Source: Chara braunii (Eukaryota > Streptophyta > Charophyceae > Charales > Characeae). Taken from it: a stretch of DNA of 39,552 nucleotides. Positions 1-8,334 of the stretch are shown piece by piece. The stretch lies in assembly GCA_003427395.1 (NCBI GenBank), contig BFEA01000549.1, positions 894,649-934,200 of the forward strand, in the 5' to 3' direction. The notes under the pieces are model-generated. The model had not been told where the DNA came from and made no database searches. It worked only from the letters and a program-made list of their open reading frames with translations. The translations under genes and the position numbers were made by a program. Position 1 is the stretch's first letter. Each line of letters starts with the position of its first letter.

Positions 1-136
1 AGCACTCCGCTGTCTGACCTTGCCAATCACTGATTCAGAATTCCGCATTAGACATCGTTGACTTTGAGGCTGTGCACTCCGCTGTTTAATTTTGTAAATT
101 ATGATTCTGTGTCCTGCAGCTGATACTGATAATTGA

Positions 137-600
137 GTGTGCGCCCTTGCGCGCCCACATTTTATTACTCGAGTGCGCGCCCACGTGCGCCCAAGCTTTA
201 TATCATTATTTGAGCGCGCACCCTTGCGCGCCCAAGCTTTTATGGTGCGCGCCCATGCGAGCCCGTGCTCGATATTGTTTTTTGAGTATGCGCCCGTGCG
301 TCCCCACACCCGGCATTAATATTTGAGTGCGCGCCCATACTCGCCCGAGCCGGGAACTGCGATTTGAGTCTGCGCCCATGCGATCCCAGGCTTGGCATTA
401 CTGTTAGAGTGCGCGCCCATGCGCGCCCAAGCTTGACATCGCTGGTAGAGTGCTCGCCCATGTGCACTTGCGCTGGATATTGCTATTTGAGTGTGCGCCC
501 ATGCGCGCCCAAGCCGGGAACTGTTATTAGAGTGTGCGCCTATGCGTGCCCACGCTGGATATTGTCATTTGAGTGCGCGTCCATGAGCGCCCGAGCCTAG
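137..600 (+). repeat. 41-bp GC-rich minisatellite, about 11 copies
   Basis: The unit begins GAGTGCGCGCCCATGCGCGC and ends with an AT-richer tail such as GCTATTT. The period is 41 bp, so open frames in all three phases are by-products of the repeat. The right LTR carries about 17 copies at 10753-11463. Confidence 0.9.
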
Positions 601-805
601 GACTGCTAGGATGATGATATTGTTGGGATGATTTGCCATCACGCTCCAGTCGATTTATTTCCTTGCTGATCAGCACCACCCCATGCACATGATACCTTCC
701 CGCACGGGGAGCATTTGCAGTTCGGTCTCTGCACAAACGACTTGGTACAGTCCAGCCCCAGTACATTCAGCATTTATGACTGGTCCCTGTGCATGAGATG
801 TCTTG

Positions 806-1077
806 CTGATCAGTTGTTGCTCAGCCGGGCCCCTTCAGGCGGGCCTGCTCCATGAGATTGTTGCTGTTCAGCCGGGCCCCTTCAGGCGGGCCTACTTGAG
901 ATTGTTGCTGATCAGTCGGGCCCCCTCAGGCGGGCCCATTCCCTGAGATTGTTGCAGTTCAGCCAGGCCCCTTCAGGCGGGCCCATTTCTCGAGATCGTT
1001 GCTGTTTTAGTCGGGCCCCTTCAGGCGGGCCTCTTCAAGGAGGGTGTTTGTTCAGCCAAGCCCACTCAGGCGGGCAC
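806..1077 (+). repeat. Tandem array with unit of about 40 bp, about 7 copies
   Basis: Each unit contains GGGCCCCTTCAGGCGGGCC followed by a variable spacer ending near TTGTTGCTGTTCAGCC. The same array is at 11667-11938 with the same copy number. The stretch 601-805 between the two arrays holds no gene I can see. Confidence 0.85.
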
Positions 1078-1133
1078 TTACATTGAGTTGCTGACTACCA
1101 TCCGACCAGGTCTTAGAGGAAGCACCCGCACTA

Positions 1134-1658
1134 GTGAGAGTGCGCCTTCTGTCCAAGCTGGTCCGTCATCGTGAGACTGCCCCTACGTGGGGTAGCCTGG
1201 TTGAGAGGTTCTGCTACCGACATGTGGGACGTCAGAGCTTTGATATCAGGGCCAATGAGTTCCCAACTTCGAGACACACACTGGTGATTACCTACTTGGT
1301 AAAGGGGGCAGAGAAGGGGGTGAAGGGCACCACGTATGACATGATTGCTAACTACATATTTCGCAGGGAGAGCTATTGGAGGGATAATTGGCTACATGTG
1401 GTGTTTCCTCGCGTACCTTCAACACCTGGGGGTGTACTCTTCGACTTTGATGGGTGTAACCCCAAACCCCTCAATGAGTCTCGCAGCAAGGAGAAGAGGC
1501 GGAAGGACAACCGGATTAGGAGGGACATAGCCAGATCCGGGGTCCCGATCACTACATGCGTACAGAGATCTAAGACGGATGAGTCCGACCAGGAGCCCTG
1601 CTGCGTGATTGACATTGATCTTGGCGACTACTTCAACTGGGACACTCACAGAGACTGA
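1134..1658 (+). CDS. LTR-encoded ORF L1 (left copy), unknown protein
   Basis: A 174-codon frame lies wholly inside the LTR and recurs at 11975-12520. I do not recognise the family. The product is basic in its last third (a KEKRRKDNRIRR segment) with an acidic C-terminus. There is no early ATG: position 1134 is GTG, the frame is open from 1095 after a TGA, and the first in-frame ATG comes about 70 codons later. A CAG/G at about 1109 would serve as a splice acceptor, so this may be an internal exon of a transcript starting upstream in the LTR. The middle part (strand-like hydrophobic stretch, then TYD, Y and YW..NW) distantly resembles the accessory family at 2984-5443; this is an inference by eye. 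ORF L2 follows 64 bp downstream. Confidence 0.5.
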   Translation: MRVRLLSKLVRHRETAPTWGSLVERFCYRHVGRQSFDIRANEFPTSRHTLVITYLVKGAEKGVKGTTYDMIANYIFRRESYWRDNWLHVVFPRVPSTPGGVLFDFDGCNPKPLNESRSKEKRRKDNRIRRDIARSGVPITTCVQRSKTDESDQEPCCVIDIDLGDYFNWDTHRD

Positions 1659-1775
1659 GTCTGTGGACAATAGCAGGAGCGCTGGAGACCGGTGAGCGGC
1701 AACGGCGGAGAGCGACATTGAGGAGGATTGCGTATTTTATTGGACGGTATCTGCTCGAGGGCGATTGACTTCTAC

Positions 1776-2210
1776 ATGTCAGACGACCCTAGGACCGAGG
1801 CGGTTATTGGTCCCCCAAGAAGGGAAGGTCCAATCCCATATCTCGGAGATGGCTATAGTCATTTGTTCGGGGTTGACTTTGCTATGCAGGCTTTTCAAAA
1901 GCCTCTATACGGAGATTGTTTCCTCGAGGTTTCTTACGTCTATGCTGATAGGAGAGGACGGATTGAGATACTGATTGGAGCTACGGGCAACATCACCCTC
2001 GCAGAGGAGCTTTATCTTAGGAGCGTTGCAGACGAGGAGATGGCGAGATGCATGGCCTATATCGGCAAGATTGATCCAGCAGCGCCTCTTGATATCAGCT
2101 ATGTGGTTCCAGAGTCGATAGCCACACGGGTTCTCAATGACGAGGGGGATATGGAGTCCCAGATAGTGGCACTTACTCACAAGAGGGTACCACTTGTCAT
2201 TATTGATTGA
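1776..2210 (+). CDS. LTR-encoded ORF L2 (left copy), unknown protein
   Basis: The frame is open from 1722 but has only non-ATG triplets until ATG 1776, so I start there (about 144 residues). The right LTR has the same ORF at 12638-13087. No family is recognised. The protein looks globular: alternating hydrophobic stretches (GRIEILIGATGNITLAEELY), few low-complexity runs, and a hydrophobic C-terminal VPLVIID. The right copy carries a 15-bp in-frame insertion adding five residues near the C-terminus. There is faint similarity of its GDCFLEV segment to GESFCFEV in the ORF at 3789; this is too weak to claim homology. Confidence 0.5.
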   Translation: MSDDPRTEAVIGPPRREGPIPYLGDGYSHLFGVDFAMQAFQKPLYGDCFLEVSYVYADRRGRIEILIGATGNITLAEELYLRSVADEEMARCMAYIGKIDPAAPLDISYVVPESIATRVLNDEGDMESQIVALTHKRVPLVIID

Positions 2211-2729
2211 GGTTCTCTCCTATGTATCACGACATTATTATTATTTATTAGTGACTGCAGCCCTTCGATGGCTGCTCCCTGCATACACTGTGTACTACTC
2301 TTCAGTCTTGTATCTCTGGTCATGCTCTTGCAGAGTCTGGTTTCTGGTCTTCTCGTTCTATCAGTGTCAATTGCGCTATGATGTATGTATGTTATTTTCT
2401 TCCTTATGATACACAGGTTACACTCAAGGCAACTTGAAGGACTCCTGGACAATAGGGACTCCGGTGACCTTGAATCTAACCTTTATACAGGGTCAGGTGC
2501 ACGCGATAAACCCGAACGCCTCACTCTAAGCCGTGTCACCGCTGGCAGGAGGGATAACCCTGACTACTCGGTTGTAAGACTAAGTGTGACAAAGACTGCC
2601 TCTGAATACACCATTATTCTATACCTATCAAAATCCTGCGTGACAGCCTGCCAGTCCACCAACCCACTGCACTCGGTCCGGGGAAGGACATCCAACCAGA
2701 CCCTTGAAGCAGTGGGGGCGCGAAAAAAA
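2211..2729 (+). other. LTR 3' segment without gene
   Basis: Apart from short shadow frames there is no convincing ORF. The matching right-LTR segment is 13088-13618. It ends AAGCAGTGGGG plus a few bases before the primer site and is presumably the U5 end. Confidence 0.6.
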
Positions 2730-2747
2730 TAGCGCCGTTGTCGGGGA
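2730..2747 (+). other. Primer-binding site, tRNA-Asp type
   Basis: TAGCGCCGTTGTCGGGGA differs at two positions from TGGCGCCGTTGCCGGGGA, the complement of the 3' end of plant tRNA-Asp used by Athila-type and other plant Ty3/gypsy elements. It lies directly after the end of LTR homology, as minus-strand priming requires. Confidence 0.85.
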
Positions 2748-2983
2748 CTCAAAAGTCTTGAGTTCATGGGAGCGGACCTTGGTCACAATATTCTGTAACT
2801 AAGCAGCGGTCTAGCATATTTCGTACAAGGTCTGACTCAGGTCAGAAAAACTTTTGGCTAGAGGAGCCCCGAAAGGAGGGGCCTCTTGCAGAAGTCTATC
2901 TGAAGTGATTCAAACCGGCAAGCAAGGGTTTGGAATTTGTTTTCTGGATCCTTCGCTTGAGAAGTCCATAAGTTAGAAACCAG

Positions 2984-3463
2984 ATGATGACTGAAGAGTA
3001 TAATGTCCTAAGAGCCCTAACTCGTGTCACCTGCGGTGGTGCCTTCCCTTATATGTTTGTCAAATGCATTACTTGTGTAAAAAGTACGACGACTGTGCAT
3101 GTGCTTGTCTCTAGATTCCTCGACACTGATGATTATGATATTCGACCCTACATCCTAGAAGGGGTTGATCAGGATCCTAGTTTCTTTACCAACTGGGATG
3201 TCATAGTGGAGTGCGTCAAAGCCGAGAGGGATCAGTTGAGACAGCAAGGGATAGAAGCGAGTTGGAGCTTACTGCCTAAGATTTATGAGAAGATTCCTAC
3301 CCTGCCAGTACCTAGAGGATTATGCGATGGTAGAAACTGGCAGGCAATCATCAATGCGGCACTGAGGAGGCAAACCTGGCAAGTAGTCGATGTCAGCAAT
3401 AACGAAAGCGATAGAGGCGCTGACAAGCATCACGGTTGGGGGTGTCTTCCCGTACGTCATTGA
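2984..3463 (+). CDS. Accessory ORF A, founder of a four-member paralogous family
   Basis: 159 codons starting at a double ATG (2984, 2987), 237 bp after the primer site. The first 120 or so residues form a domain shared with ORFs B (3390), C (4136) and D (5021): CGGAFPY near residue 18, a cysteine pair region (KCITCVK), RFLDTDDYDIRPY near residues 44-56, a tryptophan-containing helix-like stretch, then DGRNWQAIINAALRR near residue 118. I know of no named family with this fingerprint. There is no signal peptide or membrane segment. The tail beyond the domain (about 35 residues) reads through the start of ORF B in another frame and is probably not meaningful. Conservation among paralogues is good evidence that it is, or was, coding; the function is unknown. 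Confidence 0.8.
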   Translation: MMTEEYNVLRALTRVTCGGAFPYMFVKCITCVKSTTTVHVLVSRFLDTDDYDIRPYILEGVDQDPSFFTNWDVIVECVKAERDQLRQQGIEASWSLLPKIYEKIPTLPVPRGLCDGRNWQAIINAALRRQTWQVVDVSNNESDRGADKHHGWGCLPVRH

Positions 3464-3776
3464 GAGGTGTGTGACTTGCAAGCACGACTCAGTGATCTTG
3501 TACGTCCTTGTAGCTCGATTTCTTGATACGGATGACTATGATGTGAGGCCATACGTAGCTGCTGATACAAGGAGAGGGATCGATTACGAGGCATGTTGGA
3601 TAGCTGCTGCTGAATATGTTATGGATGAAAGGTTGTTGCTGAGACAACGAGGGAAGAAAGTGACTTGGAGTGTCCTGCCTAGAGAGTTTGAGAGATTCCC
3701 AAGTCAACTTGTGCCCGCTAGCTTCTGCGACGGAAAGGACTGGGGACCAATCCTCAACGCGGTACTTAGGGACTGA
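3390..3776 (+). CDS. Accessory ORF B, paralogue of ORF A
   Basis: 128 codons from ATG 3390, which lies inside the tail of ORF A (74-bp overlap, different frame). The shared domain is complete: GGVFPY near residue 17, ERCVTC, RFLDTDDYDVRPY, a WSVLP segment and CDGKDWGPILNAVLRD ending at the stop. The protein consists of the domain alone, so it is the cleanest copy for defining the family's length (about 115-125 residues). ORF E1 starts 12 bp after its stop. Such overlap and close spacing would fit reinitiation or a shared polycistronic RNA; this is inferred from layout only. Confidence 0.82.
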   Translation: MSAITKAIEALTSITVGGVFPYVIERCVTCKHDSVILYVLVARFLDTDDYDVRPYVAADTRRGIDYEACWIAAAEYVMDERLLLRQRGKKVTWSVLPREFERFPSQLVPASFCDGKDWGPILNAVLRD

Positions 3777-3788
3777 GTGTGGTGAGCC

Positions 3789-4115
3789 ATGCCAAGAGAT
3801 GTCTACACTCCTGATGACGGAGAGAGTTTCTGCTTCGAGGTCTATCTAGATGAGCTACGAGTGACTGTCATCGGGGTCGTGAGAGGATGCGACACTAGGC
3901 TAGGTAGACACGATGAGATTGGCATGGTAGAGCACTACCTCGAGCTTATGCGAGCGGATGCTTTTAGAGCAATTACGGACCAGACTAAGATTAGACATCT
4001 GCTGGATTGCAAGAGTTCGGATGGCAGGAGAGTGACGCTACATGCGAGAGATGAGACCATCCTATCTAGACAGCGTCCTGCGGACAGTCTGGCTAGAGGC
4101 AGCCCAAGGCAATGA
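3789..4115 (+). CDS. Accessory ORF E1, unknown protein
   Basis: 108 codons from ATG 3789, placed between paralogues B and C. It lacks the GGxFPY and DGRxW motifs and is not an obvious family member. It has an N-terminal acidic stretch, a hydrophobic strand-like run (LRVTVIGVVRG), and a basic, Arg-rich C-terminus. Its TGA stop at 4113 overlaps an ATG at 4112 (ATGA), although the next paralogue more likely starts at ATG 4136. The function is unknown. Coding status rests on the intact frame, the spacing and the presence of intact neighbours. Confidence 0.6.
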   Translation: MPRDVYTPDDGESFCFEVYLDELRVTVIGVVRGCDTRLGRHDEIGMVEHYLELMRADAFRAITDQTKIRHLLDCKSSDGRRVTLHARDETILSRQRPADSLARGSPRQ

Positions 4116-4135
4116 TACTGGAATGTGAAAAGTCT

Positions 4136-4636
4136 ATGTCAATTGCGACTGTGACCATTGGTAGAGGATGGCTAGATAAAGTAACTGAGACTGACAGTCA
4201 ATTCGAGATATTGAGACACGACGTCTGTAAGGAAGGACGTTTAGTATTCTATGTTCCAGTGGTCAGATTTTTCAAGACTGACGAGCTTGACGTAAGGGTT
4301 TATGCTCAGGAAGGAATAAAAGAGGAAGAAGGCTATTTAGAGTGCCTGAGGAAAGTGTACATTCACCTCTCGAGGATAAGGGGACTACTTTGAAGCTTGC
4401 ATGAGAAAGTGACTTGGGGGAAACGAGTCAGGCAATTTGAAAGCCTCCCTAGTTTTCTAACCAGGGATAACTTCGCTGACAGGAGAGACTGGGCGCCTCT
4501 TATAAAAGCTATTGTCGTGGTTGGTAAGGCAAGAGAGAATGACCTCGTCATGCGACCAAAGACGCTGTTTCTTGATACCTTTGTACGTCGGTTCGAAGTC
4601 TTGGACGAAGGTTCTCCTGAATTTTCTATCACTTGA
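4136..4636 (+). pseudogene. Accessory ORF C, paralogue broken by an in-frame stop
   Basis: The frame from ATG 4136 (or 4112) runs to TGA 4391-4393 and resumes in the same frame to a TGA at 4634. Across the stop it matches the family: VPVVRFFKTDELDVRVY corresponds to the RFLDTDDYDxRPY motif, HEKVTWGK to KKVTWSVL of ORF B, and DRRDWAPLIKAI to DGRxWxxIxNA. The stop aligns with an arginine of ORF B, so CGA to TGA is the simplest origin. The N-terminal GGxFPY motif is absent, so this copy is also the most divergent. About 78 bp without a gene separate it from ORF E2. Confidence 0.7.
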
Positions 4637-4714
4637 CAAAGGCAAAAAACTTGTTGGCTTCTTAGAGAGAAACTCCATGAATGCAGGGCTGACTAAAGAT
4701 GGAGAAATTATGAG

Positions 4715-5017
4715 ATGGCGAAAGGCAATCGTGAAAGCCCGATTGGAGGTAACTTAGTAAGACAAGAATCTGAGAAGGTGAGAGCCCTCATTCGCGGTTG
4801 GATCCGTGAGGACCAATGCTTGTTAGGGACCTTGATTTGTAGAAGGGTTCGAGATCCAGTAACAGAGGTAGTGGAAATCAGGAGGGGCGCGTCTTGCATC
4901 GACGAGGCCGAAGGTGAACTCTATATTGACACTAGCGTCTATGGAATAGAGGGGGAACACAAAGTCTATGATGAATATGGAAGGTTGAGAGTGATACTAA
5001 GAGAAGTTAGGAATTAG
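4715..5017 (+). CDS. Accessory ORF E2, unknown protein
   Basis: 100 codons from ATG 4715, lying between paralogues C and D. Not recognised. The N-terminal half is basic; the C-terminal half is rich in beta-type alternation (ELYIDTSVYGIEGEHKVYDE) and ends REVRN. No shared motif with ORFs A-D is visible. ORF D begins three bases after its stop, the tightest junction in the cassette. Layout alternates family member and singleton (B, E1, C, E2, D), suggesting that a two-gene unit may have been duplicated and the partner ORFs then diverged. Confidence 0.6.
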   Translation: MAKGNRESPIGGNLVRQESEKVRALIRGWIREDQCLLGTLICRRVRDPVTEVVEIRRGASCIDEAEGELYIDTSVYGIEGEHKVYDEYGRLRVILREVRN

Positions 5018-5020
5018 GCA

Positions 5021-5443
5021 ATGTCTGGTTACTGTCCGACAGTCACGGCAGCACTGGACGCCTCAGTTCCTTTTACCAGTGGAGGAGTTTTTCCCTACAA
5101 AGTAGAGCGCTGCATATCCCTGGAGGAGAAGCATGCACCTCGGAAGGCATATATCCTTGTAGTGAAGTTCTTTGACACTGGTGAGTACGATATCCGGCCC
5201 TATGTTCCCTCATCGAGAGAGAGAGGGACAAATCGCGAGTCTTTTCGAAGCTGGATTAGTAATATAGTTGATCAAGAAAAGAGAGAGTTAGAAAGAAAAG
5301 GGGCAAAAGTACTTAGTAACATAGCTTCGATTGTGTTTGACGGGTTTCCTGAGCCGGTTTTGCCGGAAAGCTTTACTGACGGCAGAAACAAGGAACCAAT
5401 TTTAAACGCAATCCTAAGAGAGAAAAGGTTCAGGAAGAAGTAG
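5021..5443 (+). CDS. Accessory ORF D, paralogue of ORFs A and B
   Basis: 140 codons from ATG 5021. The shared domain is complete: TSGGVFPY near residue 20, ERCISLEEK, VVKFFDTGEYDIRPY, a W-containing helix, LPESFTDGRN and PILNAILRE, with a short Lys/Arg tail. Divergent from A and B over most positions but identical at the motif positions, which indicates selection on the protein. It is followed after 25 bp by the gag start codon at 5469. The function is unknown. Confidence 0.82.
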   Translation: MSGYCPTVTAALDASVPFTSGGVFPYKVERCISLEEKHAPRKAYILVVKFFDTGEYDIRPYVPSSRERGTNRESFRSWISNIVDQEKRELERKGAKVLSNIASIVFDGFPEPVLPESFTDGRNKEPILNAILREKRFRKK

Positions 5444-5468
5444 AAGCTTAGCTGGTAAGATAGACAAG

Positions 5469-6948
5469 ATGGTCAGAGGATCGAACGCACGGCAGAGCGG
5501 TGCTAGTTCCTCCACAAGGGACGGAGAAGTGACCACTACCGCTGTTCTACAAGAAGTATTGAACAGGATAGAGGCCATGAAGACCGGGATGAACACTATG
5601 AATGTCCGGTTAGATCTTCCGATAGCCAAGGTACCTCCAGAAAATATACCTGCTTTGATGGAACCAAGGTTAGGGAGTTCTTGGAGGATTATGATGTCTT
5701 CGGCATGAGCCACGGTTGGTCGGACTTCTTGGAGGATTATGATGTCTTCGGCATGAGCCACGGTTGGTCGGACAAACAAAAGTTGAAAGCTCTGCTATCC
5801 TATGTTGAACCTAAGATGAGGGTGTCGGTAACAAAAACGATACAAGGTGACAACGTCGACGGACGTAAGACAAAAGATGTTGGAAGAGTACGCCAAGTAT
5901 GACGTCCCAACAACCATGCAAAATTTGTTGGATGTACGGCGCTCCAAGTATGCTACCCTCGACCAATTTGTAGAAGATTTTGAGCGGGTTGCGGGGAGAG
6001 TACCCTTCCTAGACGAGGCGCAGAAGTGTCATGTCCTGCTAACTAATTTTGCAGAGGATGAAAGAAAGAGTGTGGTAAGCCGCGCTGCCCATTACCCTCT
6101 GAAGTGGGATGAAGTAGTTGAGATGGTCCGTGAACTGCCTTCCGTATCCAACAGAAAATGGTCTTTGGAACATATGAAAGCAATCACTAGTGCAAGAGAG
6201 GGAAATGTTGAGGCAGCTGCGGGAGAAAACTTGAAGCCCGAGGAGATCCTTGGTCTTCTTGTTAAGCTTGGTAGCTTCGAAAAGTTAACCCTTCCTGCCC
6301 CAGCAACTCAAGCACTTGTTGGAGCCGAAGAAGGTAAGGAAGAAAGAAAGAAGGAGAAGCAAAAGGAAGGGAGTGAAAGTGAAAGCGAAAGTGGTGACGA
6401 AGATGACGCTAGGCAAAGGAGAAAGGAAAAAAGGAAGAAATGGGAAAAAAAGTGAGACCGGGATTGGAGAAAGGACAAGTCGAGACTGGCAAAGGAGTGA
6501 TGGCCCTTTACGATGCTACTATTGTGATGAGGAAGGCCACACTCTAACCCGGTGCCCAACACTAGAAAAGGAACTCGAAGAAGGGATTGTCAAGAAGAAT
6601 GCCAATGGACACATTTGTGATGCCAATTGGAACAAGGTAGATTTTCGAATCAAAGGAGGAATGCGAGCAGTTATCCTAGAAAAGGCTAAGGCCAACAAGG
6701 ATAAGAAGAAGAAGGCTAGGGTTAATGTTATCACCTTCGACGGTATTTTGCCTCCGGAGATAGTAGCCCAGGATAACAGTTCTAGTAGCCAAGGACTGAA
6801 TGTATCTCATATCAGTCAAAAGGAGGTAGAAGAGAAAAAGCGGGAGAAAGCTCAAAGAGAGTTGGACCAGCTGATTGATGGAACCAAGGACCTAGTAAAG
6901 GAAGGAAAGGGAAGGAAGTTGCTGGAAAGAAGAGGAAGGTGGTCTTGA
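5469..6948 (+). pseudogene. gag: gag polyprotein, frameshifted, with CCHC knuckle
   Basis: Starts at ATG 5469. The capsid-like region is recognisable by FDG...REFLEDYDVF (about 5652-5700), the GWSDKQK segment and FVEDFERVAGRV. An 83-residue Glu/Lys/Ser-rich linker (6310-6470) precedes a perfect CX2CX4HX4C zinc knuckle, CYYCDEEGHTLTRC, at 6514-6555. At least three frameshifts separate the pieces: near 5651 (one base lost before the FDG motif), near 5875, and in the A-run near 6450; another lies just before 6948. A perfect 48-bp tandem duplication (5678-5725 and 5726-5773) repeats 16 residues in frame. It resembles plant Ty3/gypsy Gag and is non-functional as it stands. Confidence 0.85.
5678..5773 (+). 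repeat. Perfect 48-bp tandem duplication inside gag
   Basis: Two identical 48-bp units, in frame, each encoding LEDYDVFGMSHGWSD plus one residue. Other Gag proteins of this type have the segment once, so this is a recent local duplication or an assembly effect. Confidence 0.9.
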
Positions 6949-7496
6949 GATCTGAGGCCGAGGAAGGGATCTCGATAGATGAAGTAGTAAAGAAATTACT
7001 TTAGGAGACCGAGATCACCCTATCCTGGAAAGAGGCAGTAGCCTTGGTGCCCAAGTTTAGGGAAGAGCTTAAGAAAATGGTTGAGAGGCGGAAGGTAGAG
7101 ATCAATAGCCTAAGACTCTTTCCTAAGCATGTGGAGAGAGCCCCGTCTGGGACCAAGATGAGGTTTGGCAACATGTCGTGCGGATATTTGAATATCTTCG
7201 TAAACGACGTGAAAGTCAGAGCTCTAGTGGACTTTGGGGCCGAGATGGTGCTCATATCCTCGGCCACAATGAGGTCATGAGGGCTCGGGATAGACAGAAA
7301 GGCTAATCATCAACTTTCCAATATGGCCGGATTCCTGCCTTTGGAAGGTTTTATTGACGATTTGCCTATTCAGATTGGAACTTTACGGACCGAGATCCTT
7401 AGTTTTGTGGTTCCCAACTTGGATCATGACTGCATTCTCGGAGCCCCTTTCCTACATAGGATGGAGGCTTGTGCGTTCTTTAGCCATGACGGTTAG
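6949..7496 (+). pseudogene. Retropepsin-like aspartic protease, broken
   Basis: The frame beginning after TAG 7002 reads through a Gag-Pol linker (LVPKFREELKKMVERRK) into a pepsin-type protease: VNDVKVRALVDFGAEMVLIS holds the active-site position, where D-S/T-G-A is expected and DFGA is seen, a probable inactivating change. A TGA at 7278-7280 interrupts it. The frame then continues with the second half, including the hydrophobic flap region and the terminal DCILGAPFLHRME typical of the family, to TAG 7494. No RT follows: 7497-7627 is non-coding. Confidence 0.8.
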
Positions 7497-7627
7497 TGAG
7501 ATATTCAAGTTTGACCTATTGGGACCGGACCGACACGACCGCGTAACCTGGTCGGAAGCGGAATAGTCCTAAAACAGCCAAATAATTAAATAACTAGGCC
7601 CTAGTAATAATTAAGATGGGGCCACGT

Positions 7628-8250
7628 GCTATTTTAGGGACAGGACTGACTGTTCATTTCCCAAAGTCGGGCCTGCACCAGTCTCGTGCTAAAATTAGCA
7701 CAGTCCCACGCTATTTTTAGCGTGGGACTGACTGTTCGTCTCCCGGGGACTGGGCCTGCGCCAGTCCCGTGCTAAAATTAACACAGTCCCACACTATTTT
7801 TAGCGTGGGACTGACTGTTCATCTACTGGGGACTGGGCCTGCGCCAGTCCCGTGCTCAAATTAGCACAGTCCCATGCTATTTTTAGCGTGGGACTGACTG
7901 TTCGTCTACCGGGGACTGGGCCTGCGCCAGTCCCGTGCTAGAATTAGCATAGTCCCACGCTATTTTTAACGTGGGACTGACTGTTCGTCTACCGGGGACT
8001 GGGACTGCGCCAGTCCTGTTCTAAAATTAGCACAGTCCCACGCTATTTTTAGCGTGGGACTGACTGTTCGTCTACCAGAGACTGGGCCTGCGCCAGTCCC
8101 ATGCTAAAATTAGCACAATCCATGCTATTTTTAGCGTGGGACTGACTGTTCGTCTACCAGGGACTGGGCCGACGCCAGTCGCGTGCTAAAATTAGCACAG
8201 TCCCACGATATTTTTAGCGTGGGACTGACTGTTCGTCTGCTAGGGACTGA
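7628..8250 (+). repeat. 83-bp tandem array, each unit made of three hairpins
   Basis: Seven regular units (the anchor TAGCGTGGGACTGACTGTTC starts at 7718, 7801, 7884, 7967, 8050, 8132 and 8215, with TAACGTGG in the fourth) plus a degenerate copy on each side. Each unit has three successive inverted repeats: GTGCTAAAATTAGCAC, CCCACGCTA/TAGCGTGGG around a T loop, and GGACTGG/CCAGTCC. The array ends about 100 bp upstream of a TATA box, where enhancer or operator repeats of an LTR U3 would be expected. Confidence 0.85.
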
Positions 8251-8334
8251 CCGTTCATATCCCAAGGTCGGGACTGCTGCTATTTTTTTACCACAGCCCC
8301 GACCATGGGACTGCAGCACTCAGCCCCGATCACT

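Larger units (their letters stand above)
1..2729 (+). repeat. 5' LTR, 3' part only
   Basis: Matches 10617-13618 base for base apart from scattered substitutions, small indels and a minisatellite copy-number difference. Homology stops around 2725, immediately before the primer-binding site at 2730, which fixes the LTR end. It contains a 41-bp minisatellite, a second array of about 40 bp, and two ORFs. The terminal CA expected of an LTR is visible in the right copy (13615-13618) but degraded to GAAA in this copy. Confidence 0.85.

Noticed and set aside
7628-8250. CRISPR-like array
   Set aside because: The repeat unit is continuous with no unique spacers, and the setting is a eukaryotic LTR.
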